Below, piece after piece: positions 9,048 to 17,712 of a stretch of 64,000 bases of DNA. A program made the translations under genes and the position numbers. Origin of the DNA: Emticicia sp. 21SJ11W-3 (lineage in GTDB: Bacteria; Bacteroidota; Bacteroidia; Cytophagales; Spirosomataceae); assembly GCF_024138715.1 (NCBI RefSeq), contig NZ_CP092074.1:2604001-2668000 (forward strand), written 5' to 3'. The first letter of the stretch is position 1; every line of letters begins with the position of its first letter. The notes beneath the pieces are model-generated. The model saw only the letters and a program-made list of their open reading frames with translations. It searched no databases and had not been told where the DNA came from.

Positions 9048-10388
9048 ATGAATAGACGCGACTTTATCGGTACAACCCTTGCCTCCTCAAGTATACCATT
9101 TATTGTAAAAAAGAACCCCACCGAAGAGAAAAAAGTAAGACTTGGTTTTATTGGCGTTGGCCTCAGAGGCCGCACTCACCTGCAACAGGTGATGTATCGC
9201 CCCGATGTGGAGGTTCCGGCTATTTGCGACATTGATAAAAACTCAATTGCAGAGGCAAATAAAATATTCCAGAAATTTAATAAAGCCTTGCCTGTTGCCT
9301 ACACAAAAGGTGAAAGAGATTTTGAGAACATGGTAAAGCGTGATGACCTGGATGGTATTGTAATTGCCACCCCTTGGGAATGGCACGTACCCATGGCCAT
9401 TGCCGCCATGAAAGCAGGCAAATACGCAGGCGTAGAGGTGTCGGCAACGGTTACATTGCAGGAATCGTGGGATCTGGTTGATACCTACGAAAAAACAGGC
9501 TCGCACTGCATGATTCTTGAAAACGTATGTTACCGACGTGACATTATGGCCGTGCTCAACATGGTTCGTAAAGGTATGTTTGGCGAGTTATTGTATGGCC
9601 ATTGCGGGTATCAGCATGATTTGCGCTTTGTTAAACTGAACGATGGCAAAACCGCGCATGGCAAAGGTGTTGAATTTGGAGAAAAAGGATTTAGCGAAGC
9701 CCGCTGGAGAACCCAGCACTCGGTTGACAGAAACGGAGATCTTTACCCAACGCATGGCCTTGGCCCTGTAGCACACTGGATGGACATTAACTATGGTAAT
9801 CAGTTTTTATACCTTACGTCAATGGCTACAAAAACACGCGGTTTGCATAATTATATAGTTGAGAACGGCGGCCCCAACCACCCTAATGCAAAGGCAAACT
9901 TTAAACTGGGCGATATTGTAACTACCACTATACAATGTGCTAACGGTGAAAACATTGTAATTATACATGACACCAGCAGCCCACGCCCGTATTCACTGGG
10001 TTTCAGGGCGCAGGGAACAAAAGGTATTTGGATGAACGACGGCAACCAGATTTATCTGGATGGTGTGTCTAAAAAGCACGATACCTGGGAGCCATTTGCT
10101 GATTATCAGAAAGAATATGACCATCCGTTATGGAAGCGTTTTGAACAGGATGCGGCCAATGCCGGACATGGCGGAATGGACTTTTTTGTTATACGCGCAT
10201 TTATTGAATCTATTAAAAAGAAAGTGGCTCCGCCAATTGACGTTTACGATGCCGCCGCCTGGAGTGCCATCAGCCCGCTATCTGAACTATCAATTGCCAG
10301 AGGCAGCTCTCCGGTTGAAATTCCTGATTTTACCCGTGGCAAATGGCGTACACGCAAACGCACGTTTGGCCTTAACGACGAATATTAA
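9048..10388 (+). CDS. GH109-type Gfo/Idh/MocA glycosidase (alpha-N-acetylgalactosaminidase family)
   Basis: A 446-residue protein of the Gfo/Idh/MocA fold in its GH109 branch, which uses bound NAD and a redox elimination mechanism to cleave glycosidic bonds. A twin-arginine-like signal (MNRRDFIGTT) starts the protein, implying export of a folded, cofactor-loaded enzyme. The Rossmann motif FIGVGLRGR lies near residue 34. The GH109-like block ENVCYRRDIMAVLNMVRKG is at 159-176. Y188 (GYQHDLR) and H236 (YPTHGLGPV) have the spacing of the catalytic Tyr/His described for the Elizabethkingia enzyme. The adjacent gene is a sugar importer, fitting glycan salvage. Specificity for N-acetylgalactosamine is inferred from the family, not shown here. 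Confidence 0.82.
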   Translation: MNRRDFIGTTLASSSIPFIVKKNPTEEKKVRLGFIGVGLRGRTHLQQVMYRPDVEVPAICDIDKNSIAEANKIFQKFNKALPVAYTKGERDFENMVKRDDLDGIVIATPWEWHVPMAIAAMKAGKYAGVEVSATVTLQESWDLVDTYEKTGSHCMILENVCYRRDIMAVLNMVRKGMFGELLYGHCGYQHDLRFVKLNDGKTAHGKGVEFGEKGFSEARWRTQHSVDRNGDLYPTHGLGPVAHWMDINYGNQFLYLTSMATKTRGLHNYIVENGGPNHPNAKANFKLGDIVTTTIQCANGENIVIIHDTSSPRPYSLGFRAQGTKGIWMNDGNQIYLDGVSKKHDTWEPFADYQKEYDHPLWKRFEQDAANAGHGGMDFFVIRAFIESIKKKVAPPIDVYDAAAWSAISPLSELSIARGSSPVEIPDFTRGKWRTRKRTFGLNDEY

Positions 10389-10450
10389 GAGTAATCAATT
10401 ACCTAAACAAATATTTTACTTATCAGCAAACTGATTTTAACCCTATTATT

Positions 10451-11707
10451 ATGGAGCAAAACAATAAAAGCTATCTGATGCCATTAGTAATGATTGGTGT
10501 TTTGTTTTTTACCTTTGGTTACATTACCTGGACCAACGGCACCCTCATACCTTTTCTTAAAATTGCATGTGAGCTAAAAACAGACACACAGGCATTTTTG
10601 GTTACTACGGCTTTTTATATGTCTTATTTCTTTTTATCAATACCATCTTCTATAATACTTAATAAGGTAGGTTTTAAGAATGGCATGGTAATAGGGCTAA
10701 TAATTGTGGCTGTTGGCTCGCTGGTTTTTATTCCTGCCGCCAATTCACGTAAATTCGAACTCTTCCTTGCCGGTTTGTTTTTGCAGGGTACAGGTCTGGC
10801 ACTTTTGCAAACCGCGGTAAACCCTTATGTGAGTATACTGGGGCCAATTGAAAGCGCTGCCAAAAGAATCAGCATTATGGGTATGGCTAACAAACTGGCG
10901 GGTATTCTGGCGCCAATTATTCTGGGTGCTATTGTACTAAAAGGAATAGGCGACATTGAACACAAGCTGGAGGTTACTAAAAGTGCTACTGAAAAAGAAG
11001 CGCTTCTGAACGAATTGGTGCAAAGAATTAACACGCCGTATTTGGCGCTGGCAGTTGTGCTTGTTCTGGTTGCTGTATTGTTCTGGTTTTCAAAATTACC
11101 TGAGGTAAAAGAAGAAGAAGAACAAACGGCAGGTGCTCAGAAAAAAGACTCAGTTTTTGCTTTTCCGAATCTTATACTGGGTGTTATGGCCATTATCTTT
11201 TACGTTGGTGCAGAAGTAATTGCCGGCGACGGTATCGGCCAGTACGGTAAAAACATAGGCATCAGCCTTGACGAAGCCAAAAACTTTACGTCATATACTT
11301 TAGGGGCCATGCTTGTTGGTTATCTGATAGGCATAGTGGCTATACCTAAATATATAAAGCAAGAGAATGCCCTTAAATACTCGGCTATTCTTGGTATAGG
11401 CCTTACAGTTGCCGCAATTTTTACAGAAGGCTATGTGTCTGTTTTCTGTATTGCTTTAATGGGTTTATCTAATGCTTTAATGTGGCCGTCTATTTTCCCG
11501 CTGGCTATTAAAGGATTGGGCAAATTTACAAAAATCGGTTCGGCCTTGTTGATTATGGGTATCGGACCCGGTGGCGGAATTATTCCGTTGGCATATACGG
11601 CCATAGGTGGCGAGGCCAATCCGCAGAGAGGATTCTGGATTATGGCAGTTTGTTATATTTTTATTTTGTACTATGCAATTGCCGGCCATAAGAAAAAAAG
11701 CTGGTGA
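10451..11707 (+). CDS. Sugar MFS transporter, FucP/GluP-like
   Basis: A 418-residue inner-membrane protein with about twelve hydrophobic segments. The first helix region (FFTFGYITWTNGTLIPFLK) and the stretch GTGLALLQTAVNPYVSILGP are characteristic of the FucP/NagP/GluP sugar:proton symporter group of the major facilitator superfamily. It lies 62 bases after the GH109-like gene, in the same direction and before a shared terminator, so the two probably form an operon. The inferred job is uptake of the monosaccharide released by the upstream glycosidase. FucP-type carriers accept fucose, galactose, glucose or N-acetylglucosamine, and I cannot choose among them from sequence. Confidence 0.88.
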   Translation: MEQNNKSYLMPLVMIGVLFFTFGYITWTNGTLIPFLKIACELKTDTQAFLVTTAFYMSYFFLSIPSSIILNKVGFKNGMVIGLIIVAVGSLVFIPAANSRKFELFLAGLFLQGTGLALLQTAVNPYVSILGPIESAAKRISIMGMANKLAGILAPIILGAIVLKGIGDIEHKLEVTKSATEKEALLNELVQRINTPYLALAVVLVLVAVLFWFSKLPEVKEEEEQTAGAQKKDSVFAFPNLILGVMAIIFYVGAEVIAGDGIGQYGKNIGISLDEAKNFTSYTLGAMLVGYLIGIVAIPKYIKQENALKYSAILGIGLTVAAIFTEGYVSVFCIALMGLSNALMWPSIFPLAIKGLGKFTKIGSALLIMGIGPGGGIIPLAYTAIGGEANPQRGFWIMAVCYIFILYYAIAGHKKKSW

Positions 11708-11731
11708 AATTTTTTGTCATAAAATTTGTTT

Positions 11732-11770
11732 AACTGTTGCAGATACAACGCTGCAACAGTTTTATTTTTT
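11732..11770 (+). terminator. Terminator after the sugar transporter gene
   Basis: A perfect 11-base stem (11732-11742 with 11751-11761) has an 8-base loop and is followed by TTATTTTTT. It separates the glycosidase/transporter pair from the thiolase gene. Confidence 0.9.
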
Positions 11771-11781
11771 AATAAATACCT

Positions 11782-12960
11782 ATGAAAAAGGCCTATATCT
11801 TATCTGCCGTGCGCACGCCAATCGGAAGTTTCGGTGGTGCGCTTTCATCAGTTCCGGCTCCGAAATTAGGAGCAATTGCTGTTAAAAAATCCATTGAAAA
11901 AGCCGGAGTTTCTGCTGACGATGTTGATGAACTGTTTTTTGGTAATGTGTGCCAGGCAAATGTAGGGCAGGCACCTGCGCGTCAGGCTGCTTTATATGGT
12001 GGGTTATCGGCCAAAACCAATACCACAACCATAAATAAGGTTTGTGCCTCAGGTATGAAATCGGTTATTTTAGGCAGCCAGTCGATTGAATTGAACGAAA
12101 ACAATATAATAGTGGCAGGGGGAATGGAAAACATGTCGATGATTCCGTTCTATCTTGAAAAAGCTCGTTATGGATATGGTTACGGAAACGGTGTTTTAAT
12201 AGACGGCCTTGCTAAAGATGGCCTTACAGATGCTTATCAGCCATTGGCTATGGGCTGTTTTGGTGATGCCACCGCTGCCAGATATAACATAAGCCGCGAA
12301 GAACAAGACAACTTTGCGATAGAGTCGTACAAGCGAGCGGCAGCTGCCTGGCAGAGCGGAGTTTTTAACAATGAAGTTGTGCCTGTTGAAGTAACCGACA
12401 GAAAAGGTAACGTGAAAGTAGTGGCAGAAGATGAAGAGTTTAAGAACGTAAACTTTGATAAAATACCAGCCCTAAAGCCAGTTTTTACCAAAGATGGCAC
12501 CGTTACAGCGGCCAATGCTTCAACCATTAATGACGGAGCGGCGGCATTGGTTTTATGTTCGGCTGAAACAGTTGAGCGTGATGGTCTGAAGCCGGTAGCC
12601 AGAATAATTGCCTATGCAGATGCAGAGCAGGAGCCGGAATGGTTTACCACTTCGCCGGTTTATGCGGCTCAGAAAGCCTTGAAAAGAGTCGGACTAAGCG
12701 TAGCCGATATTGACTTTTTTGAAGTTAATGAAGCATTTTCTGTAGTTCCTATCGTATTTTGCCGCGAACTTGGCATTAGCTACGATAAATTGAATATCTT
12801 TGGAGGTGCAGTTTCGTTGGGGCATCCGCTTGGTTGTTCAGGTGCAAGAATTATTGCTACTCTTATAAACGTACTGCAACAAAAAAATGGCAAATATGGT
12901 CTTGCTGCTATCTGCAACGGTGGGGGTGGTGCAAGTGCTATTGTTATTGAGAAATTATAA
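11782..12960 (+). CDS. Acetyl-CoA C-acetyltransferase (thiolase)
   Basis: A 392-residue thiolase, the usual length for the family. The catalytic residues are all present: Cys88 in NKVCASGMK (acyl acceptor), His348 in [11 protein letters not shown] and Cys378 in [10 protein letters not shown]. This matches the Cys/His/Cys spacing of biosynthetic thiolases such as that of Zoogloea. It catalyses reversible condensation of two acetyl-CoA, or thiolytic cleavage of 3-ketoacyl-CoA, in the cytoplasm. The start ATG lies 12 bases past the upstream terminator. The next gene, 55 bases downstream, is a sugar kinase, so no fatty-acid operon surrounds it. Whether it works in biosynthesis or degradation cannot be decided here. 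Confidence 0.92.
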   Translation: MKKAYILSAVRTPIGSFGGALSSVPAPKLGAIAVKKSIEKAGVSADDVDELFFGNVCQANVGQAPARQAALYGGLSAKTNTTTINKVCASGMKSVILGSQSIELNENNIIVAGGMENMSMIPFYLEKARYGYGYGNGVLIDGLAKDGLTDAYQPLAMGCFGDATAARYNISREEQDNFAIESYKRAAAAWQSGVFNNEVVPVEVTDRKGNVKVVAEDEEFKNVNFDKIPALKPVFTKDGTVTAANASTINDGAAALVLCSAETVERDGLKPVARIIAYADAEQEPEWFTTSPVYAAQKALKRVGLSVADIDFFEVNEAFSVVPIVFCRELGISYDKLNIFGGAVSLGHPLGCSGARIIATLINVLQQKNGKYGLAAICNGGGGASAIVIEKL

Positions 12961-12979
12961 ATAACGCTAAATTTTTCGG

Positions 12980-13002
12980 AAAGATGTGGCCATGGCATCT
13001 TT
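12980..13002 (+). terminator. Weak hairpin after thiolase
   Basis: A seven-base inverted repeat (AAAGATG 12980-12986, CATCTTT 12996-13002) is followed by only a short T-rich stretch. It could attenuate transcription between thiolase and the kinase gene, but it is much weaker than the other terminators in the window. Confidence 0.4.
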
Positions 13003-13015
13003 ATTATGATTAACT

Positions 13016-14347
13016 ATGGAAATAAGTTCTAACAGTTCTACTGATTTACGTAATTTTTTCGGCTCTGCTCAGAGTCTGGTTAGGGCAACTTCTACCGGCC
13101 GTCTTGATATTATGGGGGGTGTAGCCGATTACTCCGGCTCAATGGTATTACAGATGCCAATAAAAGAAAAAGCCACTGTTACTATTGGTCACAGAAATTA
13201 TAATCAGCTTCATATTAAAAGTCTTGACCTGACAGAAAACAACGAAGTTTTTATAGATCTGGAAGAACTGCCAAGAGACTATGAAGAAGCCCACAGATAT
13301 TTATTTGAAATGGAAGGCGGCGACTGGGCATCTTATCTGGTTGGCTGCTACCTGGTTTTATTGAAAGAAAAAAATGCCCGGCTGGGTGGTCTGGATATTC
13401 TGATACAATCTGAAGTTCCGTTTGGTAAGGGGGTGTCTTCATCCGCAGCTATAGAGGTAGCTATGTTTAAAGCTCTCGGCGAATTGTATTCGATTGATTT
13501 TTCTGGAACCGAACTGCCGCTTCTTGCACAAAAAGCAGAAAACTTGGTAGTAGGCGCTCCTTGCGGCCTGATGGACCAGCTTACCTCGTACCTTGGCAAG
13601 CCCAATTATCTGCTACCTATTTTATGCCAGCCCGATAAGGTTTACCCGAGCATAAAAATACCCGATAATTTGTATTTTGTAGGTATTGATAGCGGTATAC
13701 GCCACAAAGTGGGTGCGGCATCTTATGGCGATGTACGCACGGCCGCATCAATGGGTTACTCAATTATAGCGCAAAATCTGGGGGTATCAAAGCAAGATCT
13801 GAAAGTGGCAGAAAGCAATCTTTTGCCTTATTCGGGTTTTCTCAGCAATATTTCGCCTTCGCAATACGAAACTAATTTTTCTCGTTTGCTTAACTCAATG
13901 TATGGCAAAGAATTCATGAACGACTTCGTGGTGGTTACTGATCCTCTGGCACACGTGAAGGCAGATACCTACTATAATATTAAGGCCAGCACCGAACACC
14001 CGATTTATGAAAACATAAGGGTAAGGCTTTTTACGGAAATGACCAAAGTACTTAATAACCATAATTATGTAGACCTGCTGCCGCTGATGGGCGAATTGAT
14101 GTATCAGTCGCATGAGAGTTACAATAAGTGTGGTCTTGGTGATGAACACACCGACATACTGGTTGAAATTGCCCATGCCAAAGGAGCAAAGTCTGGTGTA
14201 TATGGAGCCAAAATAACCGGTGGTGGCAATGGCGGAACAGTATGCCTGATGGTATATGGGGTTAAAGGACTTTTAACAGCCAAAGAAATTCTTAATATTT
14301 ACCAGAAAGAGACCAATCAGGAAGGACTTGCGTTTTTTCAAAGCTAA
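13016..14347 (+). CDS. GHMP-family sugar kinase, galactokinase/L-arabinokinase-like
   Basis: A 443-residue cytoplasmic GHMP kinase. The sugar-binding N-motif reads GRLDIMGGVADYSGS (residues 28-42). This resembles the galactokinase domain of plant L-arabinokinase more than the GEHTDY form of typical galactokinases. The ATP-binding motif is PFGKGVSSSAA (135-145), the candidate catalytic Asp is D187 in CGLMDQL, and the C-terminal motif is GGGNGGTVC. It would phosphorylate C1 of galactose, L-arabinose or a similar sugar. A GH127 arabinofuranosidase lies 10 kb away and a GH109-type glycosidase 3 kb away, so the substrate is ambiguous. It is followed after 8 bases by the glycerophosphodiesterase gene, indicating cotranscription. 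Confidence 0.85.
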   Translation: MEISSNSSTDLRNFFGSAQSLVRATSTGRLDIMGGVADYSGSMVLQMPIKEKATVTIGHRNYNQLHIKSLDLTENNEVFIDLEELPRDYEEAHRYLFEMEGGDWASYLVGCYLVLLKEKNARLGGLDILIQSEVPFGKGVSSSAAIEVAMFKALGELYSIDFSGTELPLLAQKAENLVVGAPCGLMDQLTSYLGKPNYLLPILCQPDKVYPSIKIPDNLYFVGIDSGIRHKVGAASYGDVRTAASMGYSIIAQNLGVSKQDLKVAESNLLPYSGFLSNISPSQYETNFSRLLNSMYGKEFMNDFVVVTDPLAHVKADTYYNIKASTEHPIYENIRVRLFTEMTKVLNNHNYVDLLPLMGELMYQSHESYNKCGLGDEHTDILVEIAHAKGAKSGVYGAKITGGGNGGTVCLMVYGVKGLLTAKEILNIYQKETNQEGLAFFQS

Positions 14348-14355
14348 AATTACTT

Positions 14356-15216
14356 ATGAGATACCTATATCTGTCTATTATACTTTTTGTTTTTAGTTGC
14401 AGAAGTGTTCCGCAAAAAACATTTATTCCTGTTCCGAAGCAGGGGTTGGTTGAGTATTTGAAGTATAAACCCGGATTCAAACCGATGGTTTCATCGCATC
14501 GGGGCGGGGGCGATATCCCGGGGTATCCTGAAAACTGCCTAGAGTCTTTCGCTTATCTGGCAGGTAAAATTCCTAATATCATTGAATGTGATATTGAAAT
14601 TACCAAAGATAGCGTGCTGATGATGATGCATGACAACTCGCTTGACAGAACCACCACCGGGAAAGGCAAAATTATCAATCAGAACTGGGCCGACATGAAA
14701 GACCTGAACCTGAAAGACAATGCAGGCAAGCTGACCAGTTTTAAAATTCCGACATTAGAACAGGTACTCAAATGGGGTAAAAATAAGGTCATATTTACGC
14801 TTGACGTAAAAAGAAATACACCCTATGAAAAAGTAGTGGCTATGGTGAAACAGCTACAAGCCGAAAACTACTGCGTTATTATTACGTATGATGTTAACCA
14901 GGCCAGAAAAGTTTATAACCTTGACCCAAACCTGATGATTTCGGTAACTATCCGCGACTTGAAGGAATACGAAAGACATCATGAGGCGGGTATACCAGAT
15001 AAAAATATGGTAGCTTTTATAGGAACCCGGGAACCCAACAAAGAATTTAACGATTTTCTGCACCAGAAAGGTATTGTTACCATACTGGGTACCTTAGGTA
15101 ACCTTGATAAAATGGCTGGAGCAAAAGGTGATAACCTCTATAAAGAATTTGTAAATAAAGGGGCTGATATTCTCTCTACCGATAGAATGATTGAGGCCTA
15201 CAAAGCTATTCAGTAA
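14356..15216 (+). CDS. Glycerophosphodiester phosphodiesterase, lipoprotein
   Basis: A 286-residue GDPD-family enzyme with a TIM-barrel fold. The N-terminus has a short hydrophobic run ending in FVFSC, a lipobox that places the lipidated Cys at residue 15, so it is membrane anchored outside the cytoplasm. Active-site residues typical of the family are present: H48-R49 (SHRGGG), E59 (PEN), E77 and D79 (IECDIEI) and H92 (MMHDNSLDRTT). It hydrolyses glycerophosphodiesters from lipid head groups to glycerol-3-phosphate and an alcohol. It begins 8 bases after the GHMP kinase stop, so translation of the two is probably coupled. Confidence 0.9.
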   Translation: MRYLYLSIILFVFSCRSVPQKTFIPVPKQGLVEYLKYKPGFKPMVSSHRGGGDIPGYPENCLESFAYLAGKIPNIIECDIEITKDSVLMMMHDNSLDRTTTGKGKIINQNWADMKDLNLKDNAGKLTSFKIPTLEQVLKWGKNKVIFTLDVKRNTPYEKVVAMVKQLQAENYCVIITYDVNQARKVYNLDPNLMISVTIRDLKEYERHHEAGIPDKNMVAFIGTREPNKEFNDFLHQKGIVTILGTLGNLDKMAGAKGDNLYKEFVNKGADILSTDRMIEAYKAIQ

Positions 15217-15353
15217 CAATTGCCAGTAAATTTCTAAAAGCTAAATAAACCTTTATGCCCGACGTTTTATAAGCTTTTGATTAGTAAATGTTTTCAAATA
15301 CAACTATACTGCAACAGAAATCTATAAACAAGTACCTAAACTATATTTCATCA

Positions 15354-16706
15354 ATGCGAAATCTACTGATTACACTCCTTACAGCTACTTGCAGTGTGGC
15401 GGTGGGGCAATCTTCACTGAAACCAAAAATAAGCGCTGGTGCCGATGCCATTGAAAAGAAAGTGGTAAGCTGGCGCAGAGATTTTCATGAAAACCCTGAA
15501 CTCGGCAACCTTGAATACAGAACATCAAAAATTGTGGCCGACCATCTGCGTTCACTGGGTATTGACGTACAGGAAAAAGTAGGTGTTACGGGTGTAGTTG
15601 GCATTCTGAAAGGAGGTAAACCTGGTCCGGTTGTTGCCTTGCGTGCCGATATGGATGGCCTGCCTGTTACAGAAAGAGTAGATGTGCCGTTTAAATCTAA
15701 AGTAATGACCGAGTATAACGGTCAGAAAACCGGGGTTATGCATGCCTGTGGGCATGATTCGCACGTGGCTATTCTGATGGGTGTGGCAGAGATTCTGTCG
15801 TCAATCAAAAGCGAGCTTGCCGGTACGGTAAAGTTTATTTTTCAACCGGCTGAAGAAGGTGTTTATGACCCTAAATTGCTGAAAAACGGAAAATCGGGGG
15901 CCGAATTGATGGTCATGGAAGGAGTTATGGAAAACCCGAAGGTTGATGCCATTTTTGGTCTTCATATCAGCTCGGTAACAGAAGCCGGAAAAATTGGGTA
16001 TCGCCCCGGGGCAACCATGGCGGCGGTAGACCAGCTGGGTATAAAAATAAAAGGCAAGCAAACTCATGGTGCAAACCCCTGGCTGGGCATAGACCCGATT
16101 GTAACGGCATCGCAGATTGTGCTGGGGCTGCAAACCATTGTAAGCCGTAATGTAAATATTACCGAAAACCCGGCCATTGTTACAGTTGGGGCTATACATG
16201 GAGGCATCCGCCAGAATATCATTCCGGAGTCGTTGGAGATGATTGGTACCATCCGCACCTTTGCGCCAGACCAGCGCCAATTGGTTCATAAAAGAATCAA
16301 TGAGATAGCAACCCACATTGCAACCAGTGCCGGAGCAGTAGCTGAAGTAAAAATTGATACGGGGTATCCGGTTACTTATAATGACCCTGCGCTTACCGAA
16401 AAAATGATTGGTACCCTTGAAGGAATTGCAGGTAAGGAAAACGTAATTGTGCAGGCTGTACAAACCGGCGCAGAAGATTTCAGTTTCTTTCAGCAAAAAG
16501 TACCAGGTCTTTTCTTTTTTCTGGGTGGTATGCCCAAAGGACAAACCAACCCGGCGCCACACCATACCCCAGATTTTTATATTGACGAATCAGGCTTTAC
16601 GCTGGGCATCAAATCGCTGGCTGGTTTAACAGTCGATTACTTTGAAATGAATGCGCCTAAAACCGTAGAAGCAAAGCCAGGCAAAGGCAGAAAAAAAAGT
16701 AAATGA
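15354..16706 (+). CDS. Exported M20-family amidohydrolase/peptidase
   Basis: A 450-residue M20 metallohydrolase of the amidohydrolase (hippurate hydrolase/IAA-amino acid hydrolase) group. I start at ATG 15354 because it gives a signal peptide (MRNLLITLLTATCSVAVGQ); a longer frame from 15288 adds 22 polar residues in front of it. Metal-binding motifs are visible: RADMDGLPV, MHACGHDSHVAILMG, QPAEEG, and a late His in APHHTPDFYID. Such enzymes cleave N-acyl or amide bonds of amino-acid conjugates using two metal ions. It acts in the periplasm. The tail is lysine-rich. It lies 137 bases from the GDPD gene and ends at a strong terminator. Confidence 0.88.
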   Translation: MRNLLITLLTATCSVAVGQSSLKPKISAGADAIEKKVVSWRRDFHENPELGNLEYRTSKIVADHLRSLGIDVQEKVGVTGVVGILKGGKPGPVVALRADMDGLPVTERVDVPFKSKVMTEYNGQKTGVMHACGHDSHVAILMGVAEILSSIKSELAGTVKFIFQPAEEGVYDPKLLKNGKSGAELMVMEGVMENPKVDAIFGLHISSVTEAGKIGYRPGATMAAVDQLGIKIKGKQTHGANPWLGIDPIVTASQIVLGLQTIVSRNVNITENPAIVTVGAIHGGIRQNIIPESLEMIGTIRTFAPDQRQLVHKRINEIATHIATSAGAVAEVKIDTGYPVTYNDPALTEKMIGTLEGIAGKENVIVQAVQTGAEDFSFFQQKVPGLFFFLGGMPKGQTNPAPHHTPDFYIDESGFTLGIKSLAGLTVDYFEMNAPKTVEAKPGKGRKKSK

Positions 16707-16722
16707 TATCAATCATATTTGT

Positions 16723-16764
16723 AAAAAGGTTCGAAGAAAACTTTACTTCGAACCTTTTTGTTTT
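16723..16764 (+). terminator. Strong terminator after the M20 gene
   Basis: A perfect 14-base stem (16723-16736 with 16746-16759) has a 9-base loop and ends in TTTTT then GTTTT. The A-rich left arm would also give a minus-strand T run, so it can work in both directions. Confidence 0.92.
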
Positions 16765-16804
16765 ATACCCAAGTACGCAAACTGAACCACAATAAATTAA
16801 GATA

Positions 16805-17437
16805 ATGCCTGCTGAAATCATCGAAATATTTCCGGATAACCCTGATATGCGTAAAATACGTCAGGTAGTAGATGCCCTTAAAGAAGGTGCCATTGTAATA
16901 TACCCGACAGATACCGTTTACGCAATGGGCTGCGATATTTTTAATACGCGTGCCGTTGAACGCCTCTGTAAAATAAAGGGAATAAAGCCTCAGCAGAATA
17001 ATTTTTCTATTGTTTGCCATGACCTGAGCAACATTGCCACTTATGCCAGAGTTTCTAACACGGCGTTCAGGTTAATGAAGAGGGCTTTCCCCGGGCCTTT
17101 TACGTTTATTCTGCCAGCCACCGGCGATTTGCCCAAAATTATGCAGACCAAGCGTAAAACCATAGGAGTCAGGGTGCCAGACCATGAAATTCCGCAGAAA
17201 ATAATTGAAATGCTGGGTAACCCAATTATTACTACTTCAGTAAAAGATGATATTGACGACATCATTGAGTACCCCAATGAAATAGAGGTGATTTACGACC
17301 AGAACAAAGAAAAGGCCGATATTATTATTGATGGTGGCTGGTGTGGTATTGAAGCATCAACCGTTGTGCTGGCCATTGATGACGACTTTGAGGTTATCAG
17401 AGAAGGCCTGGGCGATTTTGAGGAAATAAACCGATAA
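16805..17437 (+). CDS. Sua5/YciO/YrdC-family protein (L-threonylcarbamoyladenylate synthase-like)
   Basis: A 210-residue protein of the YrdC fold. The N-terminal block GAIVIYPTDTVYAMGCD and the KIKGIKP segment form the nucleotide/threonine pocket of the family. SIVCHDLSN and the later GVRVPDHEIP and TTSV motifs follow the YciO-type pattern more closely than the short TsaC/YrdC type. Family members make threonylcarbamoyl-AMP for the universal t6A37 modification of ANN-decoding tRNAs, but the role of YciO paralogues is less certain. It stands alone between two terminators. A second Sua5-like gene elsewhere in the genome would make this the accessory copy. Confidence 0.85.
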   Translation: MPAEIIEIFPDNPDMRKIRQVVDALKEGAIVIYPTDTVYAMGCDIFNTRAVERLCKIKGIKPQQNNFSIVCHDLSNIATYARVSNTAFRLMKRAFPGPFTFILPATGDLPKIMQTKRKTIGVRVPDHEIPQKIIEMLGNPIITTSVKDDIDDIIEYPNEIEVIYDQNKEKADIIIDGGWCGIEASTVVLAIDDDFEVIREGLGDFEEINR

Positions 17438-17447
17438 GGGAAATAAG

Positions 17448-17468
17448 CAGCCAAAAGTGGCTGGTTTT
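17448..17468 (+). terminator. Terminator after the YciO-like gene
   Basis: A six-base stem CAGCCA (17448-17453) pairs with TGGCTG (17458-17463) around AAAG and is followed by GTTTTA. It is a moderate-strength terminator 10 bases past the stop. Confidence 0.65.
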
Positions 17469-17653
17469 ATACAGTAATAAGGTCGATAAATTTGTGTATA
17501 AACCCTGATAGTGGCTTTAAATGGCTTAAGTTGAGTAATTGTTTCCGGTAATTCAATTTTTTTGTTACATCTTACAGAAAATTTACTTTATTAATCTGTG
17601 TACCTGATATCCATATAAAAAGGCTGAAATTACCATTTATCAACAAATATTTT

Positions 17654-17680
17654 TTGGTTTGTGTAAGTATTATACCTTTG
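17654..17680 (+). promoter_or_regulatory. Candidate Bacteroidota promoter for the SPFH gene
   Basis: A TTG box at 17654-17656 stands 16 bases before TACCTTTG (17673-17680), matching the TAnnTTTG -7 consensus of Bacteroidota. The start codon follows 32 bases later. The spacing is one base shorter than the common 17-23. The remaining 17469-17653 is AT-rich without a gene. Confidence 0.55.
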
Positions 17681-17712
17681 AAACAACATTCTTAACTAAA
17701 CATTTTTAAATC

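Noticed and set aside
15801-16565. A 254-residue minus-strand open frame antisense to the M20 amidohydrolase gene
   Set aside because: It is rich in Tyr, Phe, Cys and Asn, has no start context, and lies wholly opposite a gene with intact catalytic motifs. It is a shadow frame.
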